Assembly: GCF_016921115.1 (NCBI RefSeq)
Contig: NZ_JAFFZS010000025.1
Coordinates: forward strand, 51,669 to 115,668
Direction of reading: 5' to 3'
Source: Streptomyces actuosus
GTDB taxonomy: Bacteria > Actinomycetota > Actinomycetes > Streptomycetales > Streptomycetaceae
DNA length: 64,000 bases
The position numbers and the translations under genes were made by a program. This document shows, piece by piece, positions 26,794-34,286 of the stretch. Below the pieces are notes generated by a model that was not told where the DNA came from, did no database searches, and saw nothing but the letters and a program-made list of their open reading frames with translations. The first letter of the stretch is position 1, and every line of letters begins with the position of its first letter.

Positions 26794-28503
26794 TCAGAAG
26801 AGGAGTTCACCGCTCGGATAGCCGGTGCCGATCCGGGTGCGCGGACTGTAGTACGAGGCGCCGTTGCCCCGGTAGAACCACAGTCCGCCGTCGGCGTCCC
26901 GGCCGACGAGATCGGCCCTTCCGTCCCCATCGAGATCGCCGGGTGCGGCGAGGGCGGCGTAGATCTGCCATCCGGTGCCGATCTGGGTGCGTCGGCCGTA
27001 CGACGAAGCGCCGTTGCCTTCGTAGAGCCACAGCGCGCCTGCCGAGTCCCGGGCGATCAGGTCGGGTTTGCCGTCGCCGGAGAAGTCGCCCGGAGCCAGT
27101 AGCGCGTCGTAGATCTGCCACCCTGTGCCGATCTGTACCGACGCCCCGTAGCCGCCCGTCGCGGTTCCCGGGTACAGCCACAGGCCGCCGGCGGCGTCCC
27201 GGCCGATGAGGTCGGGTTTGCCGTCGCCGGAGAAGTCGCCCGGTGTGAGGAGGCTGTCGCCAGACGCCCACCCGGTGCCCACCTGGACGCGCGTGCTGCC
27301 GGAGTAGGTGCCCGTGGCGGGGGCGACCGGATAGCGCCACAGGGTTCCGTCGCCGTCGACGGCCAGGACGGCGGCGCCCTCCCGGGCGAGCAGCCTCATG
27401 CCGCTCCACCCCGTTCCCACCTTGCAGGCACCGGCTACACCACCGCCGGCTCGACCGGCGTACCGGAACAAGCCGCCGGCCGCGTCCCTGCGGAGGACGG
27501 CGCCGGCGTCGGGGTCCTCCGCAGGGCAGTCCGCCCAGTAGGCGGCGCCGCGCAGCAACCGGTGGTCGGAGACCGCGGTGTCCTGAGACAGCACATCGGC
27601 CTTGGCGCCGGTGAAGTGACGCGCGGAGAAGAACAGATAGTCGATCTTCGAGGTGCCGAAGGTCGGTTCGCCGCTGCGGCAGCGGGTGCGGCCGGCGGAG
27701 CACGGATCGCTCAGGAAGTAGTCCTGGTCCGTCTCGTCGGCCTCCCTGAAGGTGCCCATGCCGCCGTCGTCGATGCCGGGTTCGTAGAACTCGGAGGCGA
27801 CCTTGCTGCGCGGGGTGCTGTTGAAGTCGCCGCCGAGGACCACCGGGAGGCCCTCGTCCTCCCACTGTCGGGCCTGGGCCGCGAGCTTGACGGCCTCCTG
27901 GTCGCGGAGGGTGGCGTCGTTCCAGTAGAGGTGGACGGAGCAGCCCCAGCCGGCGCGGTACTGGGTCCAGGTCTTCACGCAGGGCACTTTGACGGGTTCA
28001 CTCTCGCCGCCGACGGTCAGATCGAGGACCGCGGCGTCCGTGACGACGCCCTTGGTGAGTACGGCGACCCCGTAGTCGCTGCCGCCGCAGACGTCCGTGC
28101 GGCCGGTGAGGGTGGCGGTGAACAGGCCCTGGAACCCTCGTGACTGGAGCTTCGAGCGGATCGCGTCGTACTGCGGGCGACACACCTCCTGGAGGTAGAG
28201 CTGGTCGGCGTTCCAGGTGGCGCCCGTGGCCTCGCCGACGACGGTGTCGATGCGACGCTGGTTGTCGTAGCCCCGGGCGTCGGAGCACATGTTGCCGCAC
28301 AGGTTGTAGCTGACGAAGCGCAGCGGAGGGTTGTCCGCCCCGGCCACGCTGTCGGCCTGCGCCGTGGGGGCGGGCCCCAGGGCGCCGGCCAGGCCCACTG
28401 CGGCGGCGACGAGGAGGGCGCCGAGGCGCCTGCGGTGGGGTGCGGAGGTCTTCGTGGTGAGCCGGCGGTCCGCGACTCCTGGAAGGTCGGCTGCGAGGTT
28501 CAC
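26794..28503 (-). CDS. secreted EEP-family nuclease/phosphodiesterase with FG-GAP/VCBS tail
   Basis: Exported protein of 569 aa. A signal peptide (LGALLVAAAVGLAGALGP, cleavage near AQAD) precedes an endonuclease/exonuclease/phosphatase domain at about residues 60-320. Its Mg-site motifs are all visible: SYNLCGN, LYLQEV, GGDFNSTP and the DH pair in VSDHRLL. Residues ~345-569 form four FG-GAP/VCBS-like blades (GDFSGDGKPDLIGRDAAGGL), a propeller tail with calcium-binding DxDxDG-type loops. Its GTG start overlaps the stop of the Rpf-like gene, so it is in an operon with it. Substrate (nucleic acid or phospholipid) is unknown. Confidence 0.87.
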   Translation of the reverse strand: MNLAADLPGVADRRLTTKTSAPHRRRLGALLVAAAVGLAGALGPAPTAQADSVAGADNPPLRFVSYNLCGNMCSDARGYDNQRRIDTVVGEATGATWNADQLYLQEVCRPQYDAIRSKLQSRGFQGLFTATLTGRTDVCGGSDYGVAVLTKGVVTDAAVLDLTVGGESEPVKVPCVKTWTQYRAGWGCSVHLYWNDATLRDQEAVKLAAQARQWEDEGLPVVLGGDFNSTPRSKVASEFYEPGIDDGGMGTFREADETDQDYFLSDPCSAGRTRCRSGEPTFGTSKIDYLFFSARHFTGAKADVLSQDTAVSDHRLLRGAAYWADCPAEDPDAGAVLRRDAAGGLFRYAGRAGGGVAGACKVGTGWSGMRLLAREGAAVLAVDGDGTLWRYPVAPATGTYSGSTRVQVGTGWASGDSLLTPGDFSGDGKPDLIGRDAAGGLWLYPGTATGGYGASVQIGTGWQIYDALLAPGDFSGDGKPDLIARDSAGALWLYEGNGASSYGRRTQIGTGWQIYAALAAPGDLDGDGRADLVGRDADGGLWFYRGNGASYYSPRTRIGTGYPSGELLF

Positions 28504-29636
28504 CAGTTGGTACCGATCTTGACGGCTGTGCCGCCTGCGAAGGTCGGGCCGGCGTACCGGTACAGGTACTGGGTGGAGACGTTCACGGCGAGGAGGTCGG
28601 GTACGCCGTCCCCGGTGACGTCGCCGACCCCGGTGAGGCTGGTCATGGTGTCCCAGTTGGTGCCGATCCTGGTGCGGGTGCTGCCGCCGTAGCCGGGGCC
28701 GGAGTAGCGGTACAGGTCGCCGGTGGACTTCTCCACCGCGAGGATGTCCGCCACCCCGTCGCCGGTGAGGTCCCCGACGCCGACGAGAGTGCTCATGCCG
28801 TTCCAGCCGTAGCCGATGCGCACGCGGGTGCTGCCGCTGTAGCCGGGGCCGGAGTAGCGGTACAGGTCGCCGGTGGACTTCTCGACCGCGATCAGGTCCG
28901 GCGTGCCGTCCCCGGTGAGGTCGCCGACGGCGACGATGTTCGTCATCGAGTCCCAGTTGGTGCCGATCTGCACGCGGCTGCCACCGTTGTAGTTCGGGCC
29001 GGAGTAGCGGTAGAGGTTCCCGTTCGCGGCGTCGACGGTGAGGATGTCGGCCACCCCGTCGCCGGTGAGATCCCCGATGCCGACGATGTCGCTCACGCTG
29101 TTCCAGCCGTAGCCGATGCGCGCGCGGGTGCTGCCGCCGTAGCCGGGGCCGGAGTAGCGGTACAGGTCGCCACTCGACTTCTCCACCGCGATGAGATCGT
29201 TCACCCCGTCGCCCGTGAGGTCTCCCACCTGCGTGAGGTCGGCCATGGCCGACTGCGGAGCGGGAGGTTCGGCAGGGTACGGGTCGGTGTGGTCGTCGCC
29301 GAGGCCGGCGGCCGGGCCGCAGGTGGGCCAGGCCCCCTCGCCCTGAGTGGCCAGGACCTTCTCCCCGATGCGGATCTGCTGTTCCTTGGTCGCCTGGTGG
29401 GGGTAGGCGGCGTACTGTTGCCCGCCGAATGCGTTCCAGGTGGACTTGCTGAACTGCAGGCCGCCGTAGTAGCCGTTGCCGGTGTTGATCTGCCAGTTGC
29501 CGCCGGACTCACACTGGGCGACCTTGTCCCAGGTGGAGACGGACGCCGCCGCGGCGGGGCTCGAGGTCGTGAACGGCAGGGCCACGGCGGCGACCAGCGC
29601 CGGCAGGGTGGCTCTCCTCCAGAAAGACATGGGCAT
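28500..29636 (-). CDS. secreted Rpf-type transglycosylase with FG-GAP/VCBS tail
   Basis: Protein of 378 aa; ATG at 29636 with GAGGAG at about eight bases. The signal peptide ends at AAAA. The resuscitation-promoting-factor domain (about residues 33-105) has TWDKVAQCESGGNWQINTGN with the catalytic Glu in CESGG, and GYYGGLQFSKSTWNAFGG. It cleaves peptidoglycan in spore germination and outgrowth in relatives. The tail is five VCBS repeats of the GDLTGDGVADILAVEKSTGD type; ending a germination lysozyme with such a propeller rather than LysM is unusual. Part of the tail is almost identical at DNA level to the next gene. Confidence 0.9.
   Translation of the reverse strand: MPMSFWRRATLPALVAAVALPFTTSSPAAAASVSTWDKVAQCESGGNWQINTGNGYYGGLQFSKSTWNAFGGQQYAAYPHQATKEQQIRIGEKVLATQGEGAWPTCGPAAGLGDDHTDPYPAEPPAPQSAMADLTQVGDLTGDGVNDLIAVEKSSGDLYRYSGPGYGGSTRARIGYGWNSVSDIVGIGDLTGDGVADILTVDAANGNLYRYSGPNYNGGSRVQIGTNWDSMTNIVAVGDLTGDGTPDLIAVEKSTGDLYRYSGPGYSGSTRVRIGYGWNGMSTLVGVGDLTGDGVADILAVEKSTGDLYRYSGPGYGGSTRTRIGTNWDTMTSLTGVGDVTGDGVPDLLAVNVSTQYLYRYAGPTFAGGTAVKIGTNW
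28840..29090. repeat. ~250-bp near-identical copy shared with 30066-30316
   Basis: Within the VCBS coding regions of the Rpf-like and NlpC/P60-like genes a ~250-bp stretch is identical except for about two or three bases. Neighbouring repeat units in the same genes are clearly more diverged, which points to recent gene conversion or duplication. Confidence 0.8.
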
Positions 29637-29743
29637 GACAGATACTCCTCGACGAAGGGGTGAAGGACGTGAAGGCGCAGGGGCCGGAGCGGGGAGGCGG
29701 GGCCGGTGATCCGCACCGGCCCCGTACAAGTCACCGCCAGCTG

Positions 29744-31075
29744 CTACCAGTTGGTGCCGATCTTCACAGCGCTGCTGCCGGTGAAGCCGGGCCCCGAATA
29801 GCGGTACAGGTACTGGGTCGAGGCGTTGACGGCGAGGAGGTCCGGCACGCCGTCGCCGGTGAGGTCGCCGACCCCGGTCAAGTTGATCATGGTGTCCCAG
29901 TTGGTGCCGATCTGCACGCGGCTGCCACCGTTGTAGTTCGGGCCCGAGTAGCGGTACAGGTTCCCGGTCTCGGCGTCGACGGCGACGATGTCCGCGACGC
30001 CGTCGCCGGTGAGGTCGCCGACCCCCGTCAGGGACGTGTAGGCGTTCCAGCCGTAGCCGATCTTCACGCGGGTGCTGCCGCTGTAGCCGGGGCCGGAGTA
30101 GCGGTACAGGTCGCCGGTGGACTTCTCGACCGCGATCAGGTCCGGCGTGCCGTCCCCGGTGAGGTCGCCGACGGCGACGATGTTCGTCATCGAGTCCCAG
30201 TTGGTGCCGATCTGCACGCGGCTGCCACCGTTGTAGTTCGGGCCGGAGTAGCGGTAGAGGTTCCCGTTCGCGGCGTCGACGGCGAGGATGTCGGCCACCC
30301 CGTCCCCGGTGAGATCCCCGATGCCGATGATGGTGCTGACGGTGTTCCAGCCGTAGCCGATCTTCACGCGGGCGGTGCCGCCGGTGTAGTTCGGGCCGCT
30401 GTAGCGGTAGAGATCACCGGTCGCCGTCTCCACCGCGACGACGTCGGTCACCCCGTCCCCGGTCAGGTCGCCGACCGCGGTGACGTTGGTCATGCCCTTG
30501 TCCGGCACGGTCACCGGGGACTCCACCACCTTGTTGTACCGGTACGGCTTGAAGCCGTTGGATGTGATGTACGTACGGCTGTAGGTGGTCTTGTGGGCGG
30601 TCGTTCCCGGTCTGGCCTCCTCCATGATGGTGGCCGTGGAGTGACTGGAGTCGGTCCAGCCGACGAAGAGGACCACATGCGCGTTGATGTTGTTCAGCGC
30701 GTCACCCGGCTGCAGGTCGTCCAGGCTGCCCAGCTTGGTGGAGTAGTTCGGCAGCGTCCAGGTGGTGGCACTGGTGGTCAGATGCCAGGCCATGGACACC
30801 ATGCCCGAGCAGTCGGTGCGGTAGGTGGTCCCCTCGGGGTCCCGGTAGTAGGCGGACTGGCTGTACGGGACCGCCTGATCGACCCAGTACTGGGCGCGAT
30901 CGATGATCTCGCTGCGGTTGATGGAGCCGCCGATGGTCGAGGTGGTGGACGCGGCCAGTGCGGTGGCGGGCACCTGGGCGGACGTGGCGTGCGTGGGCCC
31001 GAGGGCGGTGAGGGCGACTGCGGCCAGGGCGGTGGCGACCATGGTGGAGCGGAGGACGGAACGACGCATGGACAT
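29744..31075 (-). CDS. secreted NlpC/P60-like peptidase with FG-GAP/VCBS tail
   Basis: Protein of 443 aa; ATG at 31075 with GGAG seven bases upstream, which excludes the longer open frame to 31450. Signal peptide with cleavage near ATSA. The catalytic domain (about residues 45-190) has the nucleophile in YRTDCSGMVSMAWHL and the His in NAHVVLFVGWT, as in NlpC/P60-like or amidase-6-type Cys peptidases of cell-wall peptides. The C-terminal half consists of five VCBS repeats highly similar to those of the Rpf-like protein. The 107-bp gap to the Rpf-like gene may carry its promoter. Confidence 0.87.
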   Translation of the reverse strand: MSMRRSVLRSTMVATALAAVALTALGPTHATSAQVPATALAASTTSTIGGSINRSEIIDRAQYWVDQAVPYSQSAYYRDPEGTTYRTDCSGMVSMAWHLTTSATTWTLPNYSTKLGSLDDLQPGDALNNINAHVVLFVGWTDSSHSTATIMEEARPGTTAHKTTYSRTYITSNGFKPYRYNKVVESPVTVPDKGMTNVTAVGDLTGDGVTDVVAVETATGDLYRYSGPNYTGGTARVKIGYGWNTVSTIIGIGDLTGDGVADILAVDAANGNLYRYSGPNYNGGSRVQIGTNWDSMTNIVAVGDLTGDGTPDLIAVEKSTGDLYRYSGPGYSGSTRVKIGYGWNAYTSLTGVGDLTGDGVADIVAVDAETGNLYRYSGPNYNGGSRVQIGTNWDTMINLTGVGDLTGDGVPDLLAVNASTQYLYRYSGPGFTGSSAVKIGTNW

Positions 31076-31248
31076 GCGGAATCTCCAGACTCGGGAAGCG
31101 AAGGAGGGGGTAGAAGCGGAGGAAAGGGGCGTGCGGGGATGCCCGGGGTGCAGGTGAACGGAGGCCGGAGCGGGGGAGGGGCGACGGAACCCGCGTGACG
31201 GGGAAGACGCGGCGCCTTGCGCGGCGATCGGGGGCCGGCGCCGCAGCG

Positions 31249-31560
31249 CTATGCGGGCGGGACCGGGAGGACCGCGGTGTAACCGTGAGCGGCGAGAGGG
31301 GTCCGCGCCCGTTCGAGCAGGGGCCGTACGGCCGTGAGGGCGTCGGCGTCGGACCTGCAGAGGAGGAAGAACACCGCTTCCAGGCCTGCCGGACCCACCG
31401 GGCGGACTCTGACGTGTTCCAGTCGGGTGTCGGGTGTCGCGTGTGCCCACAGCAGATCGTGGAGCAGGGCGCAGACCCCCGGAGGTGGCGTGAGAGGCCG
31501 GGGCGGACCGGCGAGTCCTGCGCCGGTACTGCCGCGCAGTGCCACGCCGATGATCCGCAT
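31249..31560 (-). CDS. 103-aa protein of unknown function coupled to the small peptide gene
   Basis: I do not recognise a family. The ATG at 31560 lies four bases after the stop of the 50-aa peptide gene, so translation is probably coupled. The product has no signal peptide; an N-terminal MRIIGVALRGSTG precedes a compact alpha/beta-looking domain (LLHDLLWAHATPDTRLEHVRV, VFFLLCRSDADALTAVRPLL), reminiscent of a ferredoxin-like fold. It could be an intracellular partner, immunity or processing factor of the peptide. The frame is open further upstream to 31740, but that part overlaps the peptide gene. Confidence 0.6.
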   Translation of the reverse strand: MRIIGVALRGSTGAGLAGPPRPLTPPPGVCALLHDLLWAHATPDTRLEHVRVRPVGPAGLEAVFFLLCRSDADALTAVRPLLERARTPLAAHGYTAVLPVPPA

Positions 31561-31564
31561 CGGG

Positions 31565-31717
31565 TCAATCCCAGCCGATGACGTCGCCGGCGACGGCGAG
31601 CGACACGTTCGCCGGCTCGCTGTCCCAGCCGATGACACCGGCGCCGGCGAGGGCGGCGGTGGACAGGGCGACGGCGACGACGGGGGCGGCGACAAGGCGA
31701 CGGACGGTGCGGAACAT
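31565..31717 (-). CDS. 50-aa secreted peptide precursor with repeated VIGWD motif
   Basis: Small gene read directly from the sequence: ATG at 31717, TGA at 31565-31567. GGGGGGAT lies six bases before the ATG, a strong RBS. The product starts MFRTVRRLVAAPVVAVALST, a basic n-region and hydrophobic core of a signal peptide, with likely cleavage after ALAGAG or nearby. The mature ~23 residues contain VIGWD twice, once after the signal and once as the extreme C-terminus (GDVIGWD). No Cys or lanthipeptide features. It lies upstream of and coupled to the 103-aa gene and divergent from a TrmB/LuxR regulator, an arrangement that suggests a signalling peptide. Function is inference. Confidence 0.65.
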   Translation of the reverse strand: MFRTVRRLVAAPVVAVALSTAALAGAGVIGWDSEPANVSLAVAGDVIGWD

Positions 31718-31994
31718 GCGGGATCCCCCCAGGGACACAACTGGCGTCGGACGATTGACTGTCGGGAGGAGGCCCGGCGGCCGTGGTGCCGTCGTCCCTC
31801 CCGGTGATCACCATCCTGCCGGGGGCGTCACCGCCCCGGAAGCGTCTGCGACTGGCACCAAGGTGGCGGGCACCAAGGTGCCACGGGGCGTCCCCGGGAG
31901 GTGCAGGTTGCGTGAAGCCCTCACCCCGAGCATGATCAAGTCGTGATTGTCCTGTGCATGTACAGGGCCATGCGCTCTTCCTGGGGGGATGGAC
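31718..31994. promoter_or_regulatory. divergent control region between peptide gene and LuxR-type gene
   Basis: It holds two structured elements. GGCACCAAGGTG occurs at 31854-31865 and again at 31869-31880, a 15-bp-spaced direct repeat whose second copy is part of the dyad GGCACC-AA-GGTGCC. CCTGTGCATGTACAGG at 31951-31966 is a near-perfect 16-bp palindrome (5-bp arms CCTGT/ACAGG, 14 of 16 positions symmetric), ~30 bp before the regulator start. Both are plausible sites for the adjacent regulator. Confidence 0.5.
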
Positions 31995-32984
31995 GTGTTG
32001 GAAGCGCTGGGGTTGGGGCCGGGACTGGAGTCGGTGTACCGGGGGCTGCTGGCGCACCCTGACGACGGGGTGGCGGAGCTGAGTGCCCGCCTGTCGCTGT
32101 CCGAGACCGACGTGCGCGAGTTCCTCGACCAGTTGGTGGATCTGGAACTGCTCCGGCCGTCACGGGACAGCCCGGGCATGTTGCGCGCGGTCAGCCCCGA
32201 CCTGGGCCTGGAAGTGATCCTGCGCCGCCAGGAGGCCGATCTCCTGCGCCGCCAGGAGGAACTGACACGCAGTCGGGAAGCGGTGGCCCGCACGGTCGCC
32301 GAGTTCGCCATCCTCCATCCCAACACCGACCAGGGCGGAGCCGAGCGACTGGTCGGCCTCGACGCCATCCAGCGGCGCCTGGAGAGTCTGGCCCGTGACC
32401 TCAAGGAGGAGTGCCTGGCCATCGAACCGGGGGGCGCGCAGTCACAGGCCAGCCTGGACGCCTCCCGCCCCCTGGACGAACAGGCACTGGCCCGCGACGT
32501 ACAGCTGCTGACGATCTATCAGGACAGCGCCCGCAACGACCCGGCCACCTTCGCCTACGCGCGCTGGATCAGCGAACAGGGCGGACAGGTGCGCACCAGC
32601 CCGCTGCTGCCGCCGCGCATGCTCATCTTCGACCGCTCCACCGCCGTCGTGCCCATCGACCCGACCCGCACCCGCCTCGGCGCGCTGTGCACCGAGGTCC
32701 CCGGCATCGTGGCGTCGCTCGTCGCACTCTTCGAGCAGACCTGGGAGACGGCGGTCCCGCTCGGAGCGGACCATCGAAGCCCCTCGGACGGCATCGGTCT
32801 GTCCCCGTCGGAACGGGAGCTGCTCAAACTGCTGGCGGCCGGCATGACCGACGAGGCGGCGGGCAAGCGCCTCGGCGTCTCTCTGCGCACCGTCCGCCGG
32901 CAGATGGCCGGCCTGATGGAACGCCTCAACGCCACCAGCCGCTTCGAGGCCGGCCTGAAGGCAGCCCAGCAGGGCTGGCTCTGA
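31995..32984 (+). CDS. TrmB-like/LuxR-type transcriptional regulator
   Basis: Regulator of about 329 aa. N-terminal winged-helix of TrmB type (about residues 1-65, VYRGLLAHPDDGVAELSARL), an alpha-helical linker with LRRQEADLLRRQEELTRS coiled coil, a central PLD-like ligand domain (SLARDLKEECLAIEPGG to TEVPGIVASLVALFEQTWE), and a C-terminal LuxR HTH (LSPSERELLKLLAAGMTDEA, RLGVSLRTVRRQMAGLMERL). GGGGGG six bases upstream of the GTG at 31995 favours that start; an ATG at 31989 has no spacing. Two DNA-binding domains on one chain suggest a ligand-switch; the divergent peptide is a candidate ligand. Confidence 0.82.
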   Translation: MLEALGLGPGLESVYRGLLAHPDDGVAELSARLSLSETDVREFLDQLVDLELLRPSRDSPGMLRAVSPDLGLEVILRRQEADLLRRQEELTRSREAVARTVAEFAILHPNTDQGGAERLVGLDAIQRRLESLARDLKEECLAIEPGGAQSQASLDASRPLDEQALARDVQLLTIYQDSARNDPATFAYARWISEQGGQVRTSPLLPPRMLIFDRSTAVVPIDPTRTRLGALCTEVPGIVASLVALFEQTWETAVPLGADHRSPSDGIGLSPSERELLKLLAAGMTDEAAGKRLGVSLRTVRRQMAGLMERLNATSRFEAGLKAAQQGWL

Positions 32985-33145
32985 CGCCCGCCGCGAACGT
33001 GCGCAAGCCCCGCCCTGAGCCCTTCCCGCGCGGCGCTGTTCCGCCCCCGGCTGCGAACCACCGTGCGAGATCAGCCCGGGCGGAACACGCTCAGGCCGGG
33101 CCGCCGTCGTACGACGCGGACCACGTCGCCGTAGGGCCGGCTCCT

Positions 33146-33451
33146 TCACGAGCGGGTAGATCCTTTTCCCGCCCGGCGCACCAACTCGATGAACACCTTC
33201 GGCGAGCCGTAGGTGCCCCCGGACCGATGGAAGATCTCCTCGATCTCCTCCGCCAGGTGCTGCCGGCGCACCTCCCGCTCGGTCGGCGGCCGGTCACGCC
33301 ACTTGTAGTACCACGACTCCCACACCCCCAGAGCCCGGCAGGCGACGCGATGCGGTATGCCCTCCTCGGCCTTGCAGCTGCTGATCACCCCGACCGCGAC
33401 GGCCGGGTCCGCCTCAGCTACTTCACCCACAAGGCCACGAATCGCTTGCAC
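33146..33451 (-). pseudogene. IS3-family OrfB fragment, truncated before the DDE domain
   Basis: About 95 residues from the N-terminus of an IS3-type transposase OrfB (GIPHRVACRALGVWESWYYKWRDRPPTERE and EIFHRSGGTYGSPKVFIEL). Normal OrfB is ~280-300 aa and carries the catalytic Asp-Asp-Glu further on; all of that is missing, replaced by unrelated sequence after ~33165. It overlaps OrfA by ~34 bp in another frame, as in IS3 elements that use programmed -1 frameshifting. Confidence 0.85.
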
Positions 33452-33750
33452 ACATCACGCTCCGTCTCCAGCTCGCGGATGCGCTTGTCCTTCTCCCGTG
33501 CCTCGGCCCGCAGCCGCTCCAGCTCCGCCCGCTCGCTCTCCCGCAGACGACCGCCGGGAGACGGCTCGGCCGCCGGCCGGTCCGACGACGGCGACCCATT
33601 GCGCCGCGCCCGCGACACCCAACTGTGCAGCGTCCCGGGAGGGATGCCCAGATCCTCGGCCACCTCCGGAATCGGCTTCCCGGTCTCCGTCACGATCCGT
33701 ACCGCCCCCTCACGGAACTCGGCGTCGTAGATGCGTTTCCTGGATGCCAT
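33418..33750 (-). mobile_element. IS3-family OrfA (transposase HTH subunit) of a truncated IS
   Basis: Intact 110-aa OrfA: MASRKRIYDAEFREGAVRIV, HTH segment EVAEDLGIPPGTLHSWVSRA and C-terminal leucine-zipper region ELERLRAEAREKDKRIRELE that pairs with OrfB. With OrfB truncated the element cannot transpose by itself. The upstream terminal inverted repeat should lie in 33751-33802, right before the SWIM-protein fragment, but I could not pair it with a partner. Confidence 0.88.
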
Positions 33751-33802
33751 GACCCCAGCTATCCCTCCGGTCACGGTCTCCACAGTAGGAGGGGAGATGC
33801 AC

Positions 33803-34149
33803 TTGTCGACGTCCTGCTGGACGACAAGGACATCAACGCCGCCTGGCAGGTAGCTCACGAGCGCGGTGCCCAAGACGGCCAGGGGCCTACCCTCGCCGAC
33901 CAGTCCCGCCCGACCCGCCCCGAGGATGCCCCTTCCATCCACCTCCGACTCGCAGCCCGCCTCACCCGCGAGACCGGGAACCTCGCCTACGAACAGCTCG
34001 GCAGCCCGCTCCTGAGCATCCGCGACTGCCACCGCCGCCTCGGCACGCCGGACGGCTTCATCACGTACGCCACCGGCCTGCGCGCCGCCCACAAGCGCAA
34101 GCGGAACCTGACGCGGCTGATGGACGAGCACGGGCTGCCGGGCACGTGA
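33803..34149 (+). pseudogene. C-terminal fragment of a second SWIM-type protein
   Basis: Residues VDVLLDDKDINAAWQVA through LLSIRDCHRRLGTPDGF to RKRNLTRLMDEHGL match the last ~115 residues of the protein encoded at 24596-26272 at roughly 65-70 % identity by eye, with DNA clearly diverged. The zinc finger and the rest of the body are gone and it starts just beside the IS3 remnant, so it is the tail of a paralogue cut by the insertion or a related deletion. Confidence 0.85.
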
Positions 34150-34286
34150 CGGAGACGGTCGTGCCGCTGGGCACCTCTGGGCAAGGCGGTACAGGACGGT
34201 CGAGGACCTGCATAGACTGCCTCCCGGTCCACGTACGTCCACCGCGCGGACGTACGGGGTGCGGACCGCGAGGGGGGCGTGACGCC

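Noticed and set aside
31249..31740. 163-aa version of the minus-strand gene starting at 31740
   Set aside because: Its first 60 residues are Pro/Ser-rich and overlap the peptide gene in another frame; the shorter start at 31560 fits better.
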